A stretch of DNA of 64,000 bases from Domibacillus mangrovi (GCF_001906925.1 NZ_MRWQ01000001.1:62001-126000), one strand, 5' to 3'; positions 17,010 through 26,660 are shown, counted from the first letter of the stretch. Notes: generated by a model from the sequence alone, not told the origin. Numbers and translations are program-made.

Positions 17010-17963
17010 TTAAACCGCAACTGGTGCTTTAATCGCCGGGTGTGGATCATATCCCGTTAACGTCATATCTGATAATTCCATCTCAAACAATGATTTCCCC
17101 TGTGTTAACGTCAGCTCTGGCAACGATTTTGGTTCGCGTGCCAGCTGTGTTTTTACTTGTTCTACATGGTTTTGGTAAATGTGTGCATCACCAATCGTAT
17201 GAACAAATTCACCAACCCCAAGACCGCATTCATTTGCCATTAAATGTGTCAATAATGCATAACCTGCAATATTAAAAGGCCCACCAAGAAAAATGTCGCA
17301 TGATCTTTGATAAAGCTGGCACGACAACTGCCCATCCGCTACATAAAACTGGAACATCGTATGACACGGCGGCAAAGCCATTGAAGGCACGTCTTCCGGA
17401 TTCCATGCTGACACGATTAACCGGCGTGAATCCGGCGTTTTTTTAATCATCTCCATCACATCCGCAATCTGGTCAATCGTCTCCCCTTGTGACGTTTTCC
17501 ACGCACGCCACTGCCGGCCGTACACATCACCGAGCTCTCCGTATTTCGATGCAAAATCATCGTCTTTCAAAACGCGTTGTGTAAACAACTTCATCTGTTC
17601 GTTGTAGTCTTTTGCAAACGCTTCGTCTTTCAACGCACGTCGGCCAAAATCGCTCATATTAGGACCTGTATAGTCCAAACTTTCTACCCATCGTTTAAAC
17701 GCCCATTCATTCCAAATGTTATTATTACTTTCCAGTAAATACCTAATGTTCGTGTCCCCTTTTAAAAACCAGAGCATTTCAGATGCAATGAGCTTAAATG
17801 GTACACGCTTCGTCGTTAAAAGCGGAAAACCGTCTGCTATATTAAACCGCATTTGCCGGCCAAAAACTGACAGGGTTCCTGTCCCCGTCCGATCTTCTTT
17901 TTTATGTCCATTTTCTAAAACATCACGGCATAATTCTACATACTGCTGCTCACTTTTACTCAT
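17010..17963 (-). CDS. thyA: Thymidylate synthase (ThyA/ThyB type)
   Basis: 317 residues, the folate-dependent enzyme that methylates dUMP to dTMP. It shows the N-terminal phosphate-binding region [17 protein letters not shown], the catalytic cysteine in [29 protein letters not shown] and the C-terminal [18 protein letters not shown]. The active-site set is complete. The start is ATG 17963, five bases after TAGGAG. It forms an operon with dfrA, the usual pairing that couples dTMP synthesis to folate recycling. Confidence 0.97.
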   Translation of the reverse strand: MSKSEQQYVELCRDVLENGHKKEDRTGTGTLSVFGRQMRFNIADGFPLLTTKRVPFKLIASEMLWFLKGDTNIRYLLESNNNIWNEWAFKRWVESLDYTGPNMSDFGRRALKDEAFAKDYNEQMKLFTQRVLKDDDFASKYGELGDVYGRQWRAWKTSQGETIDQIADVMEMIKKTPDSRRLIVSAWNPEDVPSMALPPCHTMFQFYVADGQLSCQLYQRSCDIFLGGPFNIAGYALLTHLMANECGLGVGEFVHTIGDAHIYQNHVEQVKTQLAREPKSLPELTLTQGKSLFEMELSDMTLTGYDPHPAIKAPVAV

Positions 17964-18747
17964 GTACACTCCTACTTTCTATCGTGCCAAAATGAAATTT
18001 CGACGTCTTACGAATATGCTGCTTAAATTCAAATTTCGCAAACCGCTCCGAACGAAAATGATCCTTAAGCACTACACGATACTTGGCAATTCGCTTTGCT
18101 TCTTTCACCGCATCAATCGTCAAATCAGAATACGATGCAAACGGGCGGAGTGGTTCAATACCTGTTGAGTCAATCCTTTTCTCAAACATCGGATCAAAAT
18201 ATACAACATCAAACGAATCATCTGGAACCGTTTGTAAATAGGTATGGTAATTTGCCGCCGTCACATGAATGCAGCGCATCGATTTCAATAATTCGCTCGG
18301 TCCTTCTGTCCAATTTGACAATCCAGTTTCCACAATACGTGCAACAACATGATTGGCTTCAATCGACTTTACATAGCCTTTTGGACCAACAGCAACGGAA
18401 GCTGTCATACTGTCTGCAGCAGGTCCCATCGTGCAATCTAAAAACGACATGCCAGACTGGAGCCTGCATGCATCTACAAACGCATCCGGCTCTCCATTTA
18501 AAAGCCTTTTCACCCGGAACATGGCCGATCCAGGATGAAAAAAGAACGGCGAAGCGCCGTTCATGTCATGCAGTTCCATCCGTTCTTCCGTCACGAGTAA
18601 GACCGGACAATTGTGGAAATTTGTCATTTTGGCAATCGACAGCTTGCCACGCTCTACGTAGCGGGCACCCAATACGTTCGCTTCTGCTGCCGCACGTTTT
18701 TTCACGTCCATCCCTGCCCGCTGTGATGTCGTCACGATCACTGGCAA
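17956..18747 (-). CDS. ypiP: Class I SAM-dependent methyltransferase (YpiP family)
   Basis: About 263 residues. The N-terminal 60 residues ([29 protein letters not shown]) are typical of YpiP proteins. The Rossmann-like methyltransferase core follows with motif I as [18 protein letters not shown], the acidic loop in [14 protein letters not shown] and the catalytic-strand motif [11 protein letters not shown]. The target molecule is unknown. The start is uncertain: TTG 18747, or GTG 18741 whose GTGA overlaps the brxA stop and suggests coupling. It overlaps thyA by a few bases. Confidence 0.85.
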   Translation of the reverse strand: MPVIVTTSQRAGMDVKKRAAAEANVLGARYVERGKLSIAKMTNFHNCPVLLVTEERMELHDMNGASPFFFHPGSAMFRVKRLLNGEPDAFVDACRLQSGMSFLDCTMGPAADSMTASVAVGPKGYVKSIEANHVVARIVETGLSNWTEGPSELLKSMRCIHVTAANYHTYLQTVPDDSFDVVYFDPMFEKRIDSTGIEPLRPFASYSDLTIDAVKEAKRIAKYRVVLKDHFRSERFAKFEFKQHIRKTSKFHFGTIESRSVHE

Positions 18748-19169
18748 TGCACGTCAAATGCTGCAGTTAAATGGCCGATAATCGTGCCAAGATCCTGTCC
18801 TTCAATTTCATGACGCGGCACGAAATGAACGACTTTATTGCCCTTTAACAACGCCATTGATGGTGAAGATGGCTCAAATTCAGGCATCCACGCACGCATC
18901 GCCGCTGTCGCTTCACGGTCTTGACCAGCAAATACTGTCACAAGACGATCAGGCGCATGCTCATTCATCGACGCCTGTACTGCTGCCGGGCGGGCTAGAC
19001 CTGCTGCGCATCCACAAACAGAATTGATGACAACAAGAGTCGTTCCTTCTGCCGACTCCATAAATTCATTTACTTCTTCTTCTGTCATCAACTCATCAAA
19101 TCCTGCATTTGTTAATTCTGCGCGCATCGGCAAAACCATTTGCTTCATGTAATCTTCATAAGCATTCAT
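18738..19169 (-). CDS. brxA: Bacilliredoxin BrxA/BrxB
   Basis: 143 residues, thioredoxin-like fold with the unusual CGC active site in VVINSVCGCAAGLARPA near residue 53. Bacilliredoxins remove bacillithiol from S-bacillithiolated proteins under oxidative stress in bacillithiol-producing Firmicutes. The end [17 protein letters not shown] fits the family. GAGGAGGAATTTTTA precedes the ATG at 19169. Neighbouring cvfC/ypgR and ypiP match the YphP (BrxA) context in B. subtilis, so BrxA is the likelier paralogue. Confidence 0.94.
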   Translation of the reverse strand: MNAYEDYMKQMVLPMRAELTNAGFDELMTEEEVNEFMESAEGTTLVVINSVCGCAAGLARPAAVQASMNEHAPDRLVTVFAGQDREATAAMRAWMPEFEPSSPSMALLKGNKVVHFVPRHEIEGQDLGTIIGHLTAAFDVHCQ

Positions 19170-19188
19170 TAAAAATTCCTCCTCTTTA

Positions 19189-20313
19189 TTATTGTTGACG
19201 TGACTCTGTCATTTGCTTCCACACAGAGCCTTTCGCTTCTTCTCCACCTTCAATCCGTTCAATCGCCATTAAAATTTGCATCTTCACTTCAAATTCCGGA
19301 TCGTCTGCGGCTTCTTTTAAAGCAGGCAACGCGAATTCATCCGCTGTTTCATATAAAAACATTGCCGCCCGCCAACGGACAATTTTGCTTTTATCTTTTA
19401 ATGCATGAATCATTTCCGGCACCGCTTCGGCAAAACCAAGATCAGACAAACAGTCACCTGCAGTCCGTCGCACCGTCACAGCCGAATCTTTCAATGCTTT
19501 GTACAAAACAGGCAAAATGCGTGTATCTTCAATCATGCCAGCATATACAACAGCAAGCCGGCGAATCGCCGCTTTGTCATCATTTAATGCCGCATCAAGA
19601 AGCGGCATATCCGTTAAATCCGGATCAGGCATTTGTTCTAATTGCTGATACCGTGTCCGCCAGTCTGACTCTGCCAGCCACTCTTTAGCACCTGGTTTAA
19701 CACCGTGCTCTTTATGCTGAATAAGCGGGCCTCCACGTCCTTCAGCTTCGACAATGCGGTCAATACGCTCTTTCGGATAAGCGGCCATTACTTCTTCAAG
19801 CAGTTCAGGCGCTATTTCTTCCAGTTCACCGTAGCGAATGCCAAACTCCTGCCATTTTCGTTCTAAAATATAGTTGTCGCCATCTTGTATTAATTTTTGA
19901 AAAGCTTCCTGACAGTAATCTGGCAGTGCCACCCGTTTTTCTCCTTCCGCTGATACTAGCTTTAACTGAATTGGAACGCCTTTATACACTTGTATAAATG
20001 TTTCCACTTCACCGAAATGATCCAATTCTGTACGTACTGCTCCTGACTCGCTATCACCTTCCCCGAAAGCCGCCCGCACTTTTGGTAAAATCTCCTGCCA
20101 GTCATACCGTCCATTTCGTTCAAGTGCAATAAAATCAGCAACATGATACACGCCTTTAATTCCTTCAATCATCAAAATTGCTTTAATCACATCTGGTGCC
20201 TGTTCGGCTGTTTCTCGCTTGTAATTCGTACTTTGTCCTGCAGCCAGTTCTTCATCCAAAATGACTTTCATCGTATTCGGGCTTGGTGTCGGTTCTATTT
20301 TTAAAATTTTCAT
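19189..20313 (-). CDS. ypgR: Conserved virulence factor C (CvfC/YpgR): Nfu-N domain plus HEAT repeats
   Basis: 374 residues. The N-terminal about 90 residues form the Nfu/NifU N-terminal domain (KIEPTPSPNTMKVILDE, EGIKGVYHVADFIALERNG). The C-terminal half carries HEAT-like repeats (LLDAALNDDKAAIRRLAV, LYKALKDSAVTVRRTAGD, MIHALKDKSKIVRWRAA, LKEAADDPEFEVKMQI). In S. aureus the homologue CvfC affects virulence gene expression; the molecular role is unknown, possibly in Fe-S or regulatory assembly. ATG 20313 has GGAGGCG eight bases before. brxA follows 19 bases downstream. Confidence 0.9.
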   Translation of the reverse strand: MKILKIEPTPSPNTMKVILDEELAAGQSTNYKRETAEQAPDVIKAILMIEGIKGVYHVADFIALERNGRYDWQEILPKVRAAFGEGDSESGAVRTELDHFGEVETFIQVYKGVPIQLKLVSAEGEKRVALPDYCQEAFQKLIQDGDNYILERKWQEFGIRYGELEEIAPELLEEVMAAYPKERIDRIVEAEGRGGPLIQHKEHGVKPGAKEWLAESDWRTRYQQLEQMPDPDLTDMPLLDAALNDDKAAIRRLAVVYAGMIEDTRILPVLYKALKDSAVTVRRTAGDCLSDLGFAEAVPEMIHALKDKSKIVRWRAAMFLYETADEFALPALKEAADDPEFEVKMQILMAIERIEGGEEAKGSVWKQMTESRQQ

Positions 20314-20336
20314 CAAAAATACGCCTCCATTTTGCG

Positions 20337-20367
20337 AAAAAATCCGCCCGTACTGCGGACGGATTAT
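20337..20367 (-). terminator. Terminator of mntR
   Basis: Stem AATCCGTCCG/CGGGCGGATT with loop CAGTA, followed on the minus strand by a T run; it overlaps the mntR stop codon. Confidence 0.85.
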
Positions 20368-20783
20368 TCTTTATTTCGTTCGTTGACTTCTTTTAATGCA
20401 GCCATTCGAGCCGGATCTTCTTCAATAAATTCGATTAAATCTGCAATGCGGTTAATGGAATCCCAGCTTAAATGATGTTCAATCCCTTCCACATCTTCAT
20501 AAATGTGTTCCTCTTTCACCCCAATTATTGACAAAAACCGTTCAAGCAAATCATGACGTGCGACTAAACGCTGACCCATTCTTTGTCCTTTCACCGTCAA
20601 GACGAGCCCGCGGTACCGCTCATACACGAGATATTCATCTTTATCAAGCTTTTGCACCATTTTTGTGACGCTTGACGGGTGAACAGAAAGTGCATCTGCA
20701 ATATCGGATACACGTGCGTATCCTTTCTTATCAATCAGCAAATAAATTTGTTCTATGTAATCCTCCATACTCGGTGTCGGCAC
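20364..20783 (-). CDS. mntR: Manganese-responsive transcriptional regulator MntR
   Basis: 139 residues. An N-terminal winged helix ([22 protein letters not shown]) is followed by the dimerisation and metal domain. Metal ligands of B. subtilis MntR are present: Asp8 and Glu11 in MEDYIE, His in [10 protein letters not shown], and the cluster EGIEHHLSW. The protein represses manganese uptake when Mn2+ is sufficient. I chose GTG 20783 because AGGAGGAATATCCAC precedes it and the product then begins like known MntR (M-P-T-P-S-M-E); upstream in-frame starts would add an unconserved tail. No mntH or mntABC lies nearby. Confidence 0.95.
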   Translation of the reverse strand: MPTPSMEDYIEQIYLLIDKKGYARVSDIADALSVHPSSVTKMVQKLDKDEYLVYERYRGLVLTVKGQRMGQRLVARHDLLERFLSIIGVKEEHIYEDVEGIEHHLSWDSINRIADLIEFIEEDPARMAALKEVNERNKE

Positions 20784-20873
20784 GTGGATATTCCTCCTGA
20801 CATTACTCATCGTTAAAAGTTTACTATATACAAGCAGTACGAACAAGGAAAAAGCCGGGATATGTATTCCGGC

Positions 20874-21056
20874 TTATGACAACTTCATTCCATATTTCTT
20901 TAATTTTTCTCCAACAGAGCATTCCGTAATGCAAAACTTATGCGCTGCAGTCTTGCCTTTTTCTTTACGCAACGCAGCTTTAACGAGGCAGTCTTTGCAA
21001 TACTTATTTAGAAGCTCTTCCACTTCAATAAATATATCTATTCGGCTCAAGTTCAC
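20874..21056 (-). CDS. Small zinc-finger domain protein
   Basis: 60 residues with a zinc-binding pattern: YCKDC near residue 19, then H and CITEC near 40-45, matching the short C2HC-type zinc-finger family of Bacilli (PF10782). The rest is basic and helical (VKAALRKEKGKTAAHK). Function unknown. It begins with GTG at 21056 after AAAGGTGG and sits 15 bases downstream of the YpeP-like gene, so the two are probably co-transcribed. Confidence 0.8.
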   Translation of the reverse strand: MNLSRIDIFIEVEELLNKYCKDCLVKAALRKEKGKTAAHKFCITECSVGEKLKKYGMKLS

Positions 21057-21070
21057 ATGCCACCTTTCGA

Positions 21071-21727
21071 TTACGTCCCGATTTCGGCGTGACTCTGTAT
21101 CTCAACACCTTCAAGTGCCTGCCGGGCAAGCTGGTCAGCTTCTTTATTGTGCCTTCTATCGACCGGTTTGTAAAGCGGCTTAATTCTTAGTTTATCTAAT
21201 TTTTCTTCAATGCGCACAAGCCAGCGCGCGTGGTTTTCTTCATAGCACGGCCATTCGCCGCTCAACTGATTCAACACCGTTAATGAGTCGCCCGAAATTG
21301 TCACCGGCTGACTGATCACACCAAGTTCTTCAAGCTTTCCTACTGCAAAAGAGAGCGCTGCATATTCTGCTTCATTATTTGATTGAATTGCATCCAATGG
21401 TACATTTTCACGCAGGCGGTATCGCTTGCCGCCTTTTGAATAATAAATGGCTGTTCCAACGCCAGCACGGTTTGAATCTACATCGTAGCTGCCGTCAAAC
21501 AAGACAGTCACCTTTTCTGGTTCTTCATTCAGCTTTTCGTTCAGCTTTTTAAATTCTTTCAGTGTCCACTCCTGACCTAATTCATCGATAATCATTACTT
21601 CTTTTGTACGGCCGGTTCTCAGCAAGTCATCAGCTGTTTTCAAGACGAGATCCCGGTCAACCAGTTGGGATTCAAACATCATTTGAATACCTTTAAAATG
21701 ATATAAAAAACAAATTTTCATTTGCAT
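21071..21727 (-). CDS. ypeP: RNase H-fold protein with N-terminal extension (YpeP-like)
   Basis: About 218 residues. The first 75 are a Bacillus-specific extension (MKICFLYHFKGIQMMFESQ, then helices). The RNase H domain follows with its acidic residues in order: VLFDGSYD, NNEAEYAAL, ISGDSLTVL and NKEADQLARQAL. It probably cleaves RNA in RNA/DNA hybrids, but activity is not shown. ATG 21727 is 8 nt from AAAGAGG; the frame continues upstream to 21901 without a site. It is divergent from a second RNase H-fold gene only 48 bases away. Confidence 0.85.
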   Translation of the reverse strand: MQMKICFLYHFKGIQMMFESQLVDRDLVLKTADDLLRTGRTKEVMIIDELGQEWTLKEFKKLNEKLNEEPEKVTVLFDGSYDVDSNRAGVGTAIYYSKGGKRYRLRENVPLDAIQSNNEAEYAALSFAVGKLEELGVISQPVTISGDSLTVLNQLSGEWPCYEENHARWLVRIEEKLDKLRIKPLYKPVDRRHNKEADQLARQALEGVEIQSHAEIGT

Positions 21728-21775
21728 AATCCAGCCTCTTTCCTCTAAAATAGTAACAAGATTGGGGGGTTCCAT

Positions 21776-22162
21776 ATGTTTGAGGTGTACACAGACGGCG
21801 CATCCACTGGCGATCCAGGTCTCGCTGGTGCCGGTATTGTCATTCGTCATAATGGAAAAACAGAACGGTTTTCCATTCCACTCGGAGAATGTGATACGCA
21901 CGAGGCAGAGTTCATGGCAGTCATTAAAGCACTTGAGTTATGCAAAGAAATGGGTGCAGATACCATATCGCTCCGCAGTGATTCACAAACAGTCGTTTCA
22001 GCAATTGAAAAAGAATATATACATAAACAACCGTACAAACCGCTCTTAGCCGCTATTTTAACATTATCAAAAGAGTTTCCGCTTTTTTTCGTCAAATGGA
22101 TTCCATCCAAACAAAATAAAGCAGACTTAGAAGCAAAAAAGGCAATCCGAGCGAATCGTTAA
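21776..22162 (+). CDS. ypdQ: RNase HI family protein (YpdQ-like)
   Basis: 128 residues, a minimal RNase H domain. The four acidic residues appear in VYTDGAS (Asp7), THEAEF (Glu44), LRSDSQTV (Asp68) and NKADLEAKKA (Asp120). The basic protrusion of E. coli RNase HI is absent, as in other short Bacillus homologues. It should remove RNA from hybrids or R-loops if active. ATG 21776 follows GGGGGGTTCCAT. Its stop codon TAA shares two bases with the stop of the decayed GGDEF gene on the other strand. Confidence 0.87.
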   Translation: MFEVYTDGASTGDPGLAGAGIVIRHNGKTERFSIPLGECDTHEAEFMAVIKALELCKEMGADTISLRSDSQTVVSAIEKEYIHKQPYKPLLAAILTLSKEFPLFFVKWIPSKQNKADLEAKKAIRANR

Positions 22163-22690
22163 ACGATGACAAGCCGGTTTCTCCCTGTTCGTCTCGCTTC
22201 ATACAATGCTTGATCTGTTTTCTCAAAAAATCCGTCGATCCATTCACCTTTATATTAACTCATACTTGCGCTAATGGGGACTGGCACGTCTTGTCCTTTG
22301 TAGACAATACGCAGCAACTGCTCCACGCGGTAAATAATTTGTTCAGCAACCTTCTATCCATCTGCTCGCATTGTATTCTTGCATAAGATTGCAAACTCTT
22401 CACCGCCGATCCGTAAAACGGGATCCTTCTCACCTGCATTTTGCCGGATCGTCTCCGCCACTTTTTTCAAAATGATATCTCCACAAACATGACTGTACGT
22501 ATCATTAAGATTTGTTTAACATGGTCGATATCCAACAAAATAAGCAGTAAGGTCACATTTGTCTGTCTGCTTCATGTTATTGACGTATCCATATCTTCTT
22601 CAAAATAACGGCGATTATACCAACCCGTCAGCTCATCCACAACCGTCATTTTTTTAAAGCTTACCCAGCACTTCTTCATATTTTAGACAG
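22159..22690 (-). pseudogene. Decayed diguanylate cyclase (GGDEF) gene
   Basis: In shifting minus-strand frames the region reads as a GGDEF domain: MTVVDELTGWYNRRYFEED, LLILLDIDHVKQI, ILKKVAETIRQNAG, VLRIGGEEFAILCK (signature as GGEEF) and the terminal helix DQALYEARRTGRNRLVIV with a stop at 22159. At least two frameshifts break it, and several conserved blocks are damaged. Traces continue upstream of the domain, but no intact N-terminal domain is recognisable. It once made c-di-GMP and is now non-functional. Confidence 0.88.
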
Positions 22691-22907
22691 TTGTACACAA
22701 TGCTTAAAAAATCGACCAGTGAATCACAAAATCGCAAAAAATACCGAGCATTTTTTCTTTATTATGACTTATATGGTCCAGCTTATTTCGTTTTATCCTT
22801 TACAAAAGACTATATAGATCTTCTTCCTTGCTATGTACATTGTAATTGATTTTACTCGATTAATAACTTAATCTGTGAATAGTACATATAACAAGGAGAT
22901 CATCGTG
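22691..22907. other. AT-rich spacer upstream of ypcP
   Basis: No coding frame is supported. It probably contains the decayed 5' part of the GGDEF gene and the promoter of ypcP. Confidence 0.4.
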
Positions 22908-23789
22908 ATGAAAAACCAAACATTGCTATTAATAGATGGGTTTAATTTGTTAAGCCGTGGGTACTTTGCTACATCTTACGGGAAAGAATTAGAGCAATTG
23001 ACGAAGAGCAGCAAAGGTGTTTATACAAATGCATTAAGAATATTTTTCCAAAAAACATTTAACCTTATTTCCCAATATGAAGTTACCCACCTCGCTGTCG
23101 TGTGGGATGTTAAAAAAAATGAAACAACGAGAAGATTAAAACATGATTTTTATAAAGCAACCCGCTCCGACTTGCCTGAAGCGTTAATTCAACAATTTGA
23201 AGTGTGTAAAGACGCACTTAGAAGCATAGGCATTCAACAAGTATCCGTCCCTTCATATGAAGCGGATGATGTCATTGGCACCTTAGCGAAAACGTGGTGT
23301 TCAAATGAGTATGGCCATTGTTATATTTATAGTAATGACAAGGATTTATATCAGCTTCTTAGCAAAAATATCTCTCAACTTATTGGGGGGAAAAAAGGAG
23401 ATATCGTTTACTCATTCAATCACTTTCAAGATGATTATCATATTACCTCTGAGCAATGGATTGATGTGAAGGCACTTCTAGGCGATAAAAGCGATAATAT
23501 TCCTGGCTGTCCGGGAATTGGCGAAAAATCAGCTTTGCCGCTCATTCAACTTTACGGCTCTTTAGAAAATATTTTCGAACAAATAGACACGCTGGATCCG
23601 AAATTTAATCGTTACAAGAAAAAGCTAATTGAAGGACAAAACTTGGCACTCATTAGTAAAGAATTATCAGCCATCATATGCGATATTCATGAGTTAAATG
23701 AGTTTCTTTTTGACGATTTGCAAGTAAATATAGAAAGAACGAATTTGATTGCAGAATTAAACGAATTGGAATTTACTATTAAATACTAA
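22908..23789 (+). CDS. ypcP: 5'-3' exonuclease (flap endonuclease family)
   Basis: 293 residues, the stand-alone exonuclease related to the N-terminal domain of DNA polymerase I. Metal-binding acidic residues are in LLLIDGFNLL, YEADDVIGTLA and YSNDKDLYQLL; the helix-3-turn-helix DNA-binding segment is GDKSDNIPGCPGIGEKSA. It removes RNA primers and flaps during lagging-strand maturation and repair, overlapping with Pol I. ATG 22908 is preceded by AAGGAGATCATCGTG; the frame extends to 22875 without a site. It marks the left border of the accessory region. Confidence 0.94.
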   Translation: MKNQTLLLIDGFNLLSRGYFATSYGKELEQLTKSSKGVYTNALRIFFQKTFNLISQYEVTHLAVVWDVKKNETTRRLKHDFYKATRSDLPEALIQQFEVCKDALRSIGIQQVSVPSYEADDVIGTLAKTWCSNEYGHCYIYSNDKDLYQLLSKNISQLIGGKKGDIVYSFNHFQDDYHITSEQWIDVKALLGDKSDNIPGCPGIGEKSALPLIQLYGSLENIFEQIDTLDPKFNRYKKKLIEGQNLALISKELSAIICDIHELNEFLFDDLQVNIERTNLIAELNELEFTIKY

Positions 23790-23794
23790 GCTGC

Positions 23795-24145
23795 TCAGCG
23801 CAGCAATTCGAAGCGATTTTCTTCGATGAGTTTATAAAGCTCCTTATCTTCAAAGTGTATAGTCAATGGAACACCACGACATAAATAACGGAATTCAGTC
23901 ATATCGTTATCAAGCGTGTGTTCCCCCACTATTCTTAATCCTCGCGTGCTCATCTCTTTTCTTAATTCTTTTAACTGTTTGAGCGCTTGGCTTTCTTGAT
24001 ATTGATTGGCTGATAAATACACTCGTTTCATTTTTATCGTTGATTTTTCATTCTCCTTTAATTCACTTTGCAGTAGTCGTATCGTCAAATTATGTATGAT
24101 ATAGTTGTAAACAATTTTTCTGTCTTCATCTGTAATGGCCGCCAT
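23795..24145 (-). CDS. Hypothetical protein (116 aa)
   Basis: A soluble protein with an N-terminal helical half (EDRKIVYNYIIHNLTIRLLQ), a charged linker and a C-terminal alpha/beta part (GLRIVGEHTLDNDMTEFRYLCRG in two pieces). No catalytic motif or membrane segment is visible, and I do not recognise the family. AAGGGGGATATAC precedes the ATG at 24145. It converges on ypcP with only 5 bases between the stop codons. Confidence 0.7.
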   Translation of the reverse strand: MAAITDEDRKIVYNYIIHNLTIRLLQSELKENEKSTIKMKRVYLSANQYQESQALKQLKELRKEMSTRGLRIVGEHTLDNDMTEFRYLCRGVPLTIHFEDKELYKLIEENRFELLR

Positions 24146-24270
24146 GTATATCCCCCTTATTCATTGCAGATTCATCAACGAAAATCCCCCATTATTTAAG
24201 CAACTTTTTCATAACTTAACATTTCTTCTTTAAAAGCGATATTCCTTTCAAATAAATAGATTTTTGGAAA

Positions 24271-24315
24271 ACAAAAGACCTTGTCAACGTAATGCTGATA
24301 AGGTCTTTGCTTTTT
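24271..24315 (-). terminator. Terminator of the DUF445 gene
   Basis: Stem AAAGACCTTRTCA/TGACAAGGTCTTT with a T-rich tail on the minus strand, just after the stop codon. Confidence 0.8.
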
Positions 24316-25576
24316 AATAAATGAATGCTTTGATTCCTGATAATATGATCCCGATCATAAAACCACAAACGGCTCCATTCACCCGAATCCACTGCAAGTC
24401 TTTTCCAATGTTGTTTTCCATCATGTAGACAAGCGTGTCATTATCTAACTTATCCAGGTTTTCCTGCACGAGCTTCCCGATCTTAGAATGATTATCCTCA
24501 ACGAGATTGGCGATTTGCTTTTGTATCCCCTTTTCAATCATGCTGTTTTTAATTGGATCTTCTTTTAGATTATTTAATAAGTCCGTTAAAAGTGGAAGAA
24601 CGTACGTATCCATAAACTTGCTACTTTGAATAAAGTCTAATGCTTTTTGCTGAATTCGCTGCAAGATTTCAGTTATTTTTTCAGCCGGCTCCCACTTAGC
24701 TAGCAGATGTTGCTTCCAATTTTCGATTTCTTCTATCCATTCTTTCTTGTCTTCTATACTTCGTAACTTTGTGCGTACATGTAAAAGAAAAGCTTTTCTA
24801 TTCGCATCATCCGTCTGGCGCAAATGGCTTACAACATTAAGGAGAAGATTTTGCAGTATAGTGCCTAGTTTTTCTTCATCCAATAAATTTTGAACAGACT
24901 TTAAGGCAAACTGCATGAAACCGTCTAACTCGATGTTTTTAAGTGCACGCATCGCCACACTGCCTAGTTGATGAGCTGTGTTCTCTTTTTTTGCCCATTG
25001 TTCCGCTTCACTGAGAACATAATCGAATACCTTCTCGTCATATTCATGAATCAGCACTTGATCCACGACAGATTGAAGGACCCCACTGACTTCAATAGAA
25101 GAAAGAGAATACTTTAATTCCTTTTCGATAAAAGGTGCTATCTTCTCCACTTGAATAGAACGAATTAGTTGATCTGCAAGTGAGACCATTCCTTTTCTTG
25201 CAGATTCAGAATGAAGCTCCCTTTCTAAAATTGGAAAAAGTTTTTCGGTAAATTGAATTTTTTTTAGTTTCTCTTGAATACTTTCTTTTGAAAGCCAGTC
25301 ATTTTCAAGCGTAGAAACAAGTGCTTTAATCATTTTGTTACGGTTTTTAGGCAAAAGAGCTGTATGTGGAACCGGTATCCCCAGTGGATGGCGGAATAAA
25401 GCCGTGACGGCAAACCAATCGGCTAATCCACCGACCAGACCCGCTTCAAATCCTCCGTGCACAACATTCACCCACGATGACCCTTGAAATGGAATTGTTA
25501 CTGCAAAACCAGTCCCCATAACAGCCAATGAAAAACTAGCTAAGTGCTTTGATTGTGTTGATTTTTTAGAAGTCAT
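24314..25576 (-). CDS. DUF445 family membrane protein
   Basis: 420 residues. It has two hydrophobic segments near the N-terminus (LAVMGTGFAVTIPF; GGFEAGLVGGLADWFAVTALFRHPLG, the DUF445 signature, in two parts), a long helical middle, and a C-terminal membrane helix (GAVCGFMIGIILSGIKAFIY). Family members resemble E. coli YjiN; function is unknown. The long amphipathic domain may lie outside the membrane. It starts with ATG 25576 and is monocistronic. Confidence 0.85.
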   Translation of the reverse strand: MTSKKSTQSKHLASFSLAVMGTGFAVTIPFQGSSWVNVVHGGFEAGLVGGLADWFAVTALFRHPLGIPVPHTALLPKNRNKMIKALVSTLENDWLSKESIQEKLKKIQFTEKLFPILERELHSESARKGMVSLADQLIRSIQVEKIAPFIEKELKYSLSSIEVSGVLQSVVDQVLIHEYDEKVFDYVLSEAEQWAKKENTAHQLGSVAMRALKNIELDGFMQFALKSVQNLLDEEKLGTILQNLLLNVVSHLRQTDDANRKAFLLHVRTKLRSIEDKKEWIEEIENWKQHLLAKWEPAEKITEILQRIQQKALDFIQSSKFMDTYVLPLLTDLLNNLKEDPIKNSMIEKGIQKQIANLVEDNHSKIGKLVQENLDKLDNDTLVYMMENNIGKDLQWIRVNGAVCGFMIGIILSGIKAFIY

Positions 25577-25729
25577 ATTTCCTTTTCCCTTTACAAAATA
25601 GATTTTCTATACATAGATGAAAAAATACTTATTATTTTAATAATTTTTTATTTGAATACAATATCATAATCTTTCTGCTTTAGAATTACAATGACCTGTT
25701 TGGATCCCTGATCAGAATAACGTTTAGCT

Positions 25730-26656
25730 TCATATGTCTTTGTATAACCGTTTAGCTTCAAAAAAGAAGACTTGGATAAACTTCTTCGTATTTACTTTTG
25801 TAGGCGTAAAAGAAGTCGCTGAATCTTCCTGAAGTTCCCTCATTTTTTGACGAACGGCCATAAAATCAAAGAATTTCGATGCATAGTTCTCAAACTTTGG
25901 ATTGGTGTAATCCGTCAAACCAAGAGAAGCAAAATGAATGAGCGAATGTGCAATAGCTCTTCGTATTCGCTGTTCAGAAGCTTTCATTTCCCTGTTTATA
26001 TCCATTTCTGAAGCAGACGATCCGAGCTTTTTTTGAGCAACTTGTTTGAATATCTCTTTTAAAGATGGAAAACTTTGTTCAGAGGCCATCACACGTTCGT
26101 ACGAAAATAAGCATTCAAGAATATCGATTAAATCCCTCGACCCATTCTCCCCAACAATACCAAGCTCCGCTAATAAAAACTCACCGATGTTTGCAATGCT
26201 TTTTTCGTTAACCTCAGTTGACTGTATAGTTTGATCCTCTAAATTTAATAGGCTGCTTAGAGATGTTTTTATTTCTTGAATCGATTTCTCAAGTTGAATT
26301 CGTTCCATCACTTTTCGAATGACCGTGACAATTTCAATTCGATTAATGGGCTTCATGATATAATACTCCACTCCAAGTGCGTAAGCCTCGCTGATTAATT
26401 CCTTTGATTCCACTTGGGAGATCATGATCATTTTCCCTTTGAATTGCTCAAGATGGCGTATCGTCTCAATTCCATCCCTAACAGGCATCAACAAATCAAC
26501 AAAAAGAATGTCTACCTTTTGCATATTCAAAAAAGGACCTGTTAATTGATCACCATCCAATGCTTCTCCAACTACTTCACCTAAATCCCCATCTTCAATA
26601 ATTTGACTTAAGATGGATCGAATGGCATCATCATCATCCACAATAAAAAAACGCAT
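25730..26656 (-). CDS. GlnL-like response regulator (receiver + YcbB DNA-binding domain)
   Basis: 308 residues. The receiver domain (1-120) has the acidic pocket DDDD at 7-10, the phosphoacceptor Asp in ILFVDLLMPVRDG near 54, Ser in MISQVE and Lys in YYIMKPINR. The C-terminal about 150 residues match the YcbB/GlnL DNA-binding domain (FLLAELGIVGENGSRDLI, ASEQRIRRAIAHSLIHFASLG). In B. subtilis GlnL responds to glutamine with sensor GlnK. Here it is 4 bases from a GlnK-like kinase and divergent from a glutamate/dicarboxylate symporter, which is the likely target. Confidence 0.88.
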   Translation of the reverse strand: MRFFIVDDDDAIRSILSQIIEDGDLGEVVGEALDGDQLTGPFLNMQKVDILFVDLLMPVRDGIETIRHLEQFKGKMIMISQVESKELISEAYALGVEYYIMKPINRIEIVTVIRKVMERIQLEKSIQEIKTSLSSLLNLEDQTIQSTEVNEKSIANIGEFLLAELGIVGENGSRDLIDILECLFSYERVMASEQSFPSLKEIFKQVAQKKLGSSASEMDINREMKASEQRIRRAIAHSLIHFASLGLTDYTNPKFENYASKFFDFMAVRQKMRELQEDSATSFTPTKVNTKKFIQVFFFEAKRLYKDI

Positions 26657-26660
26657 AAAA

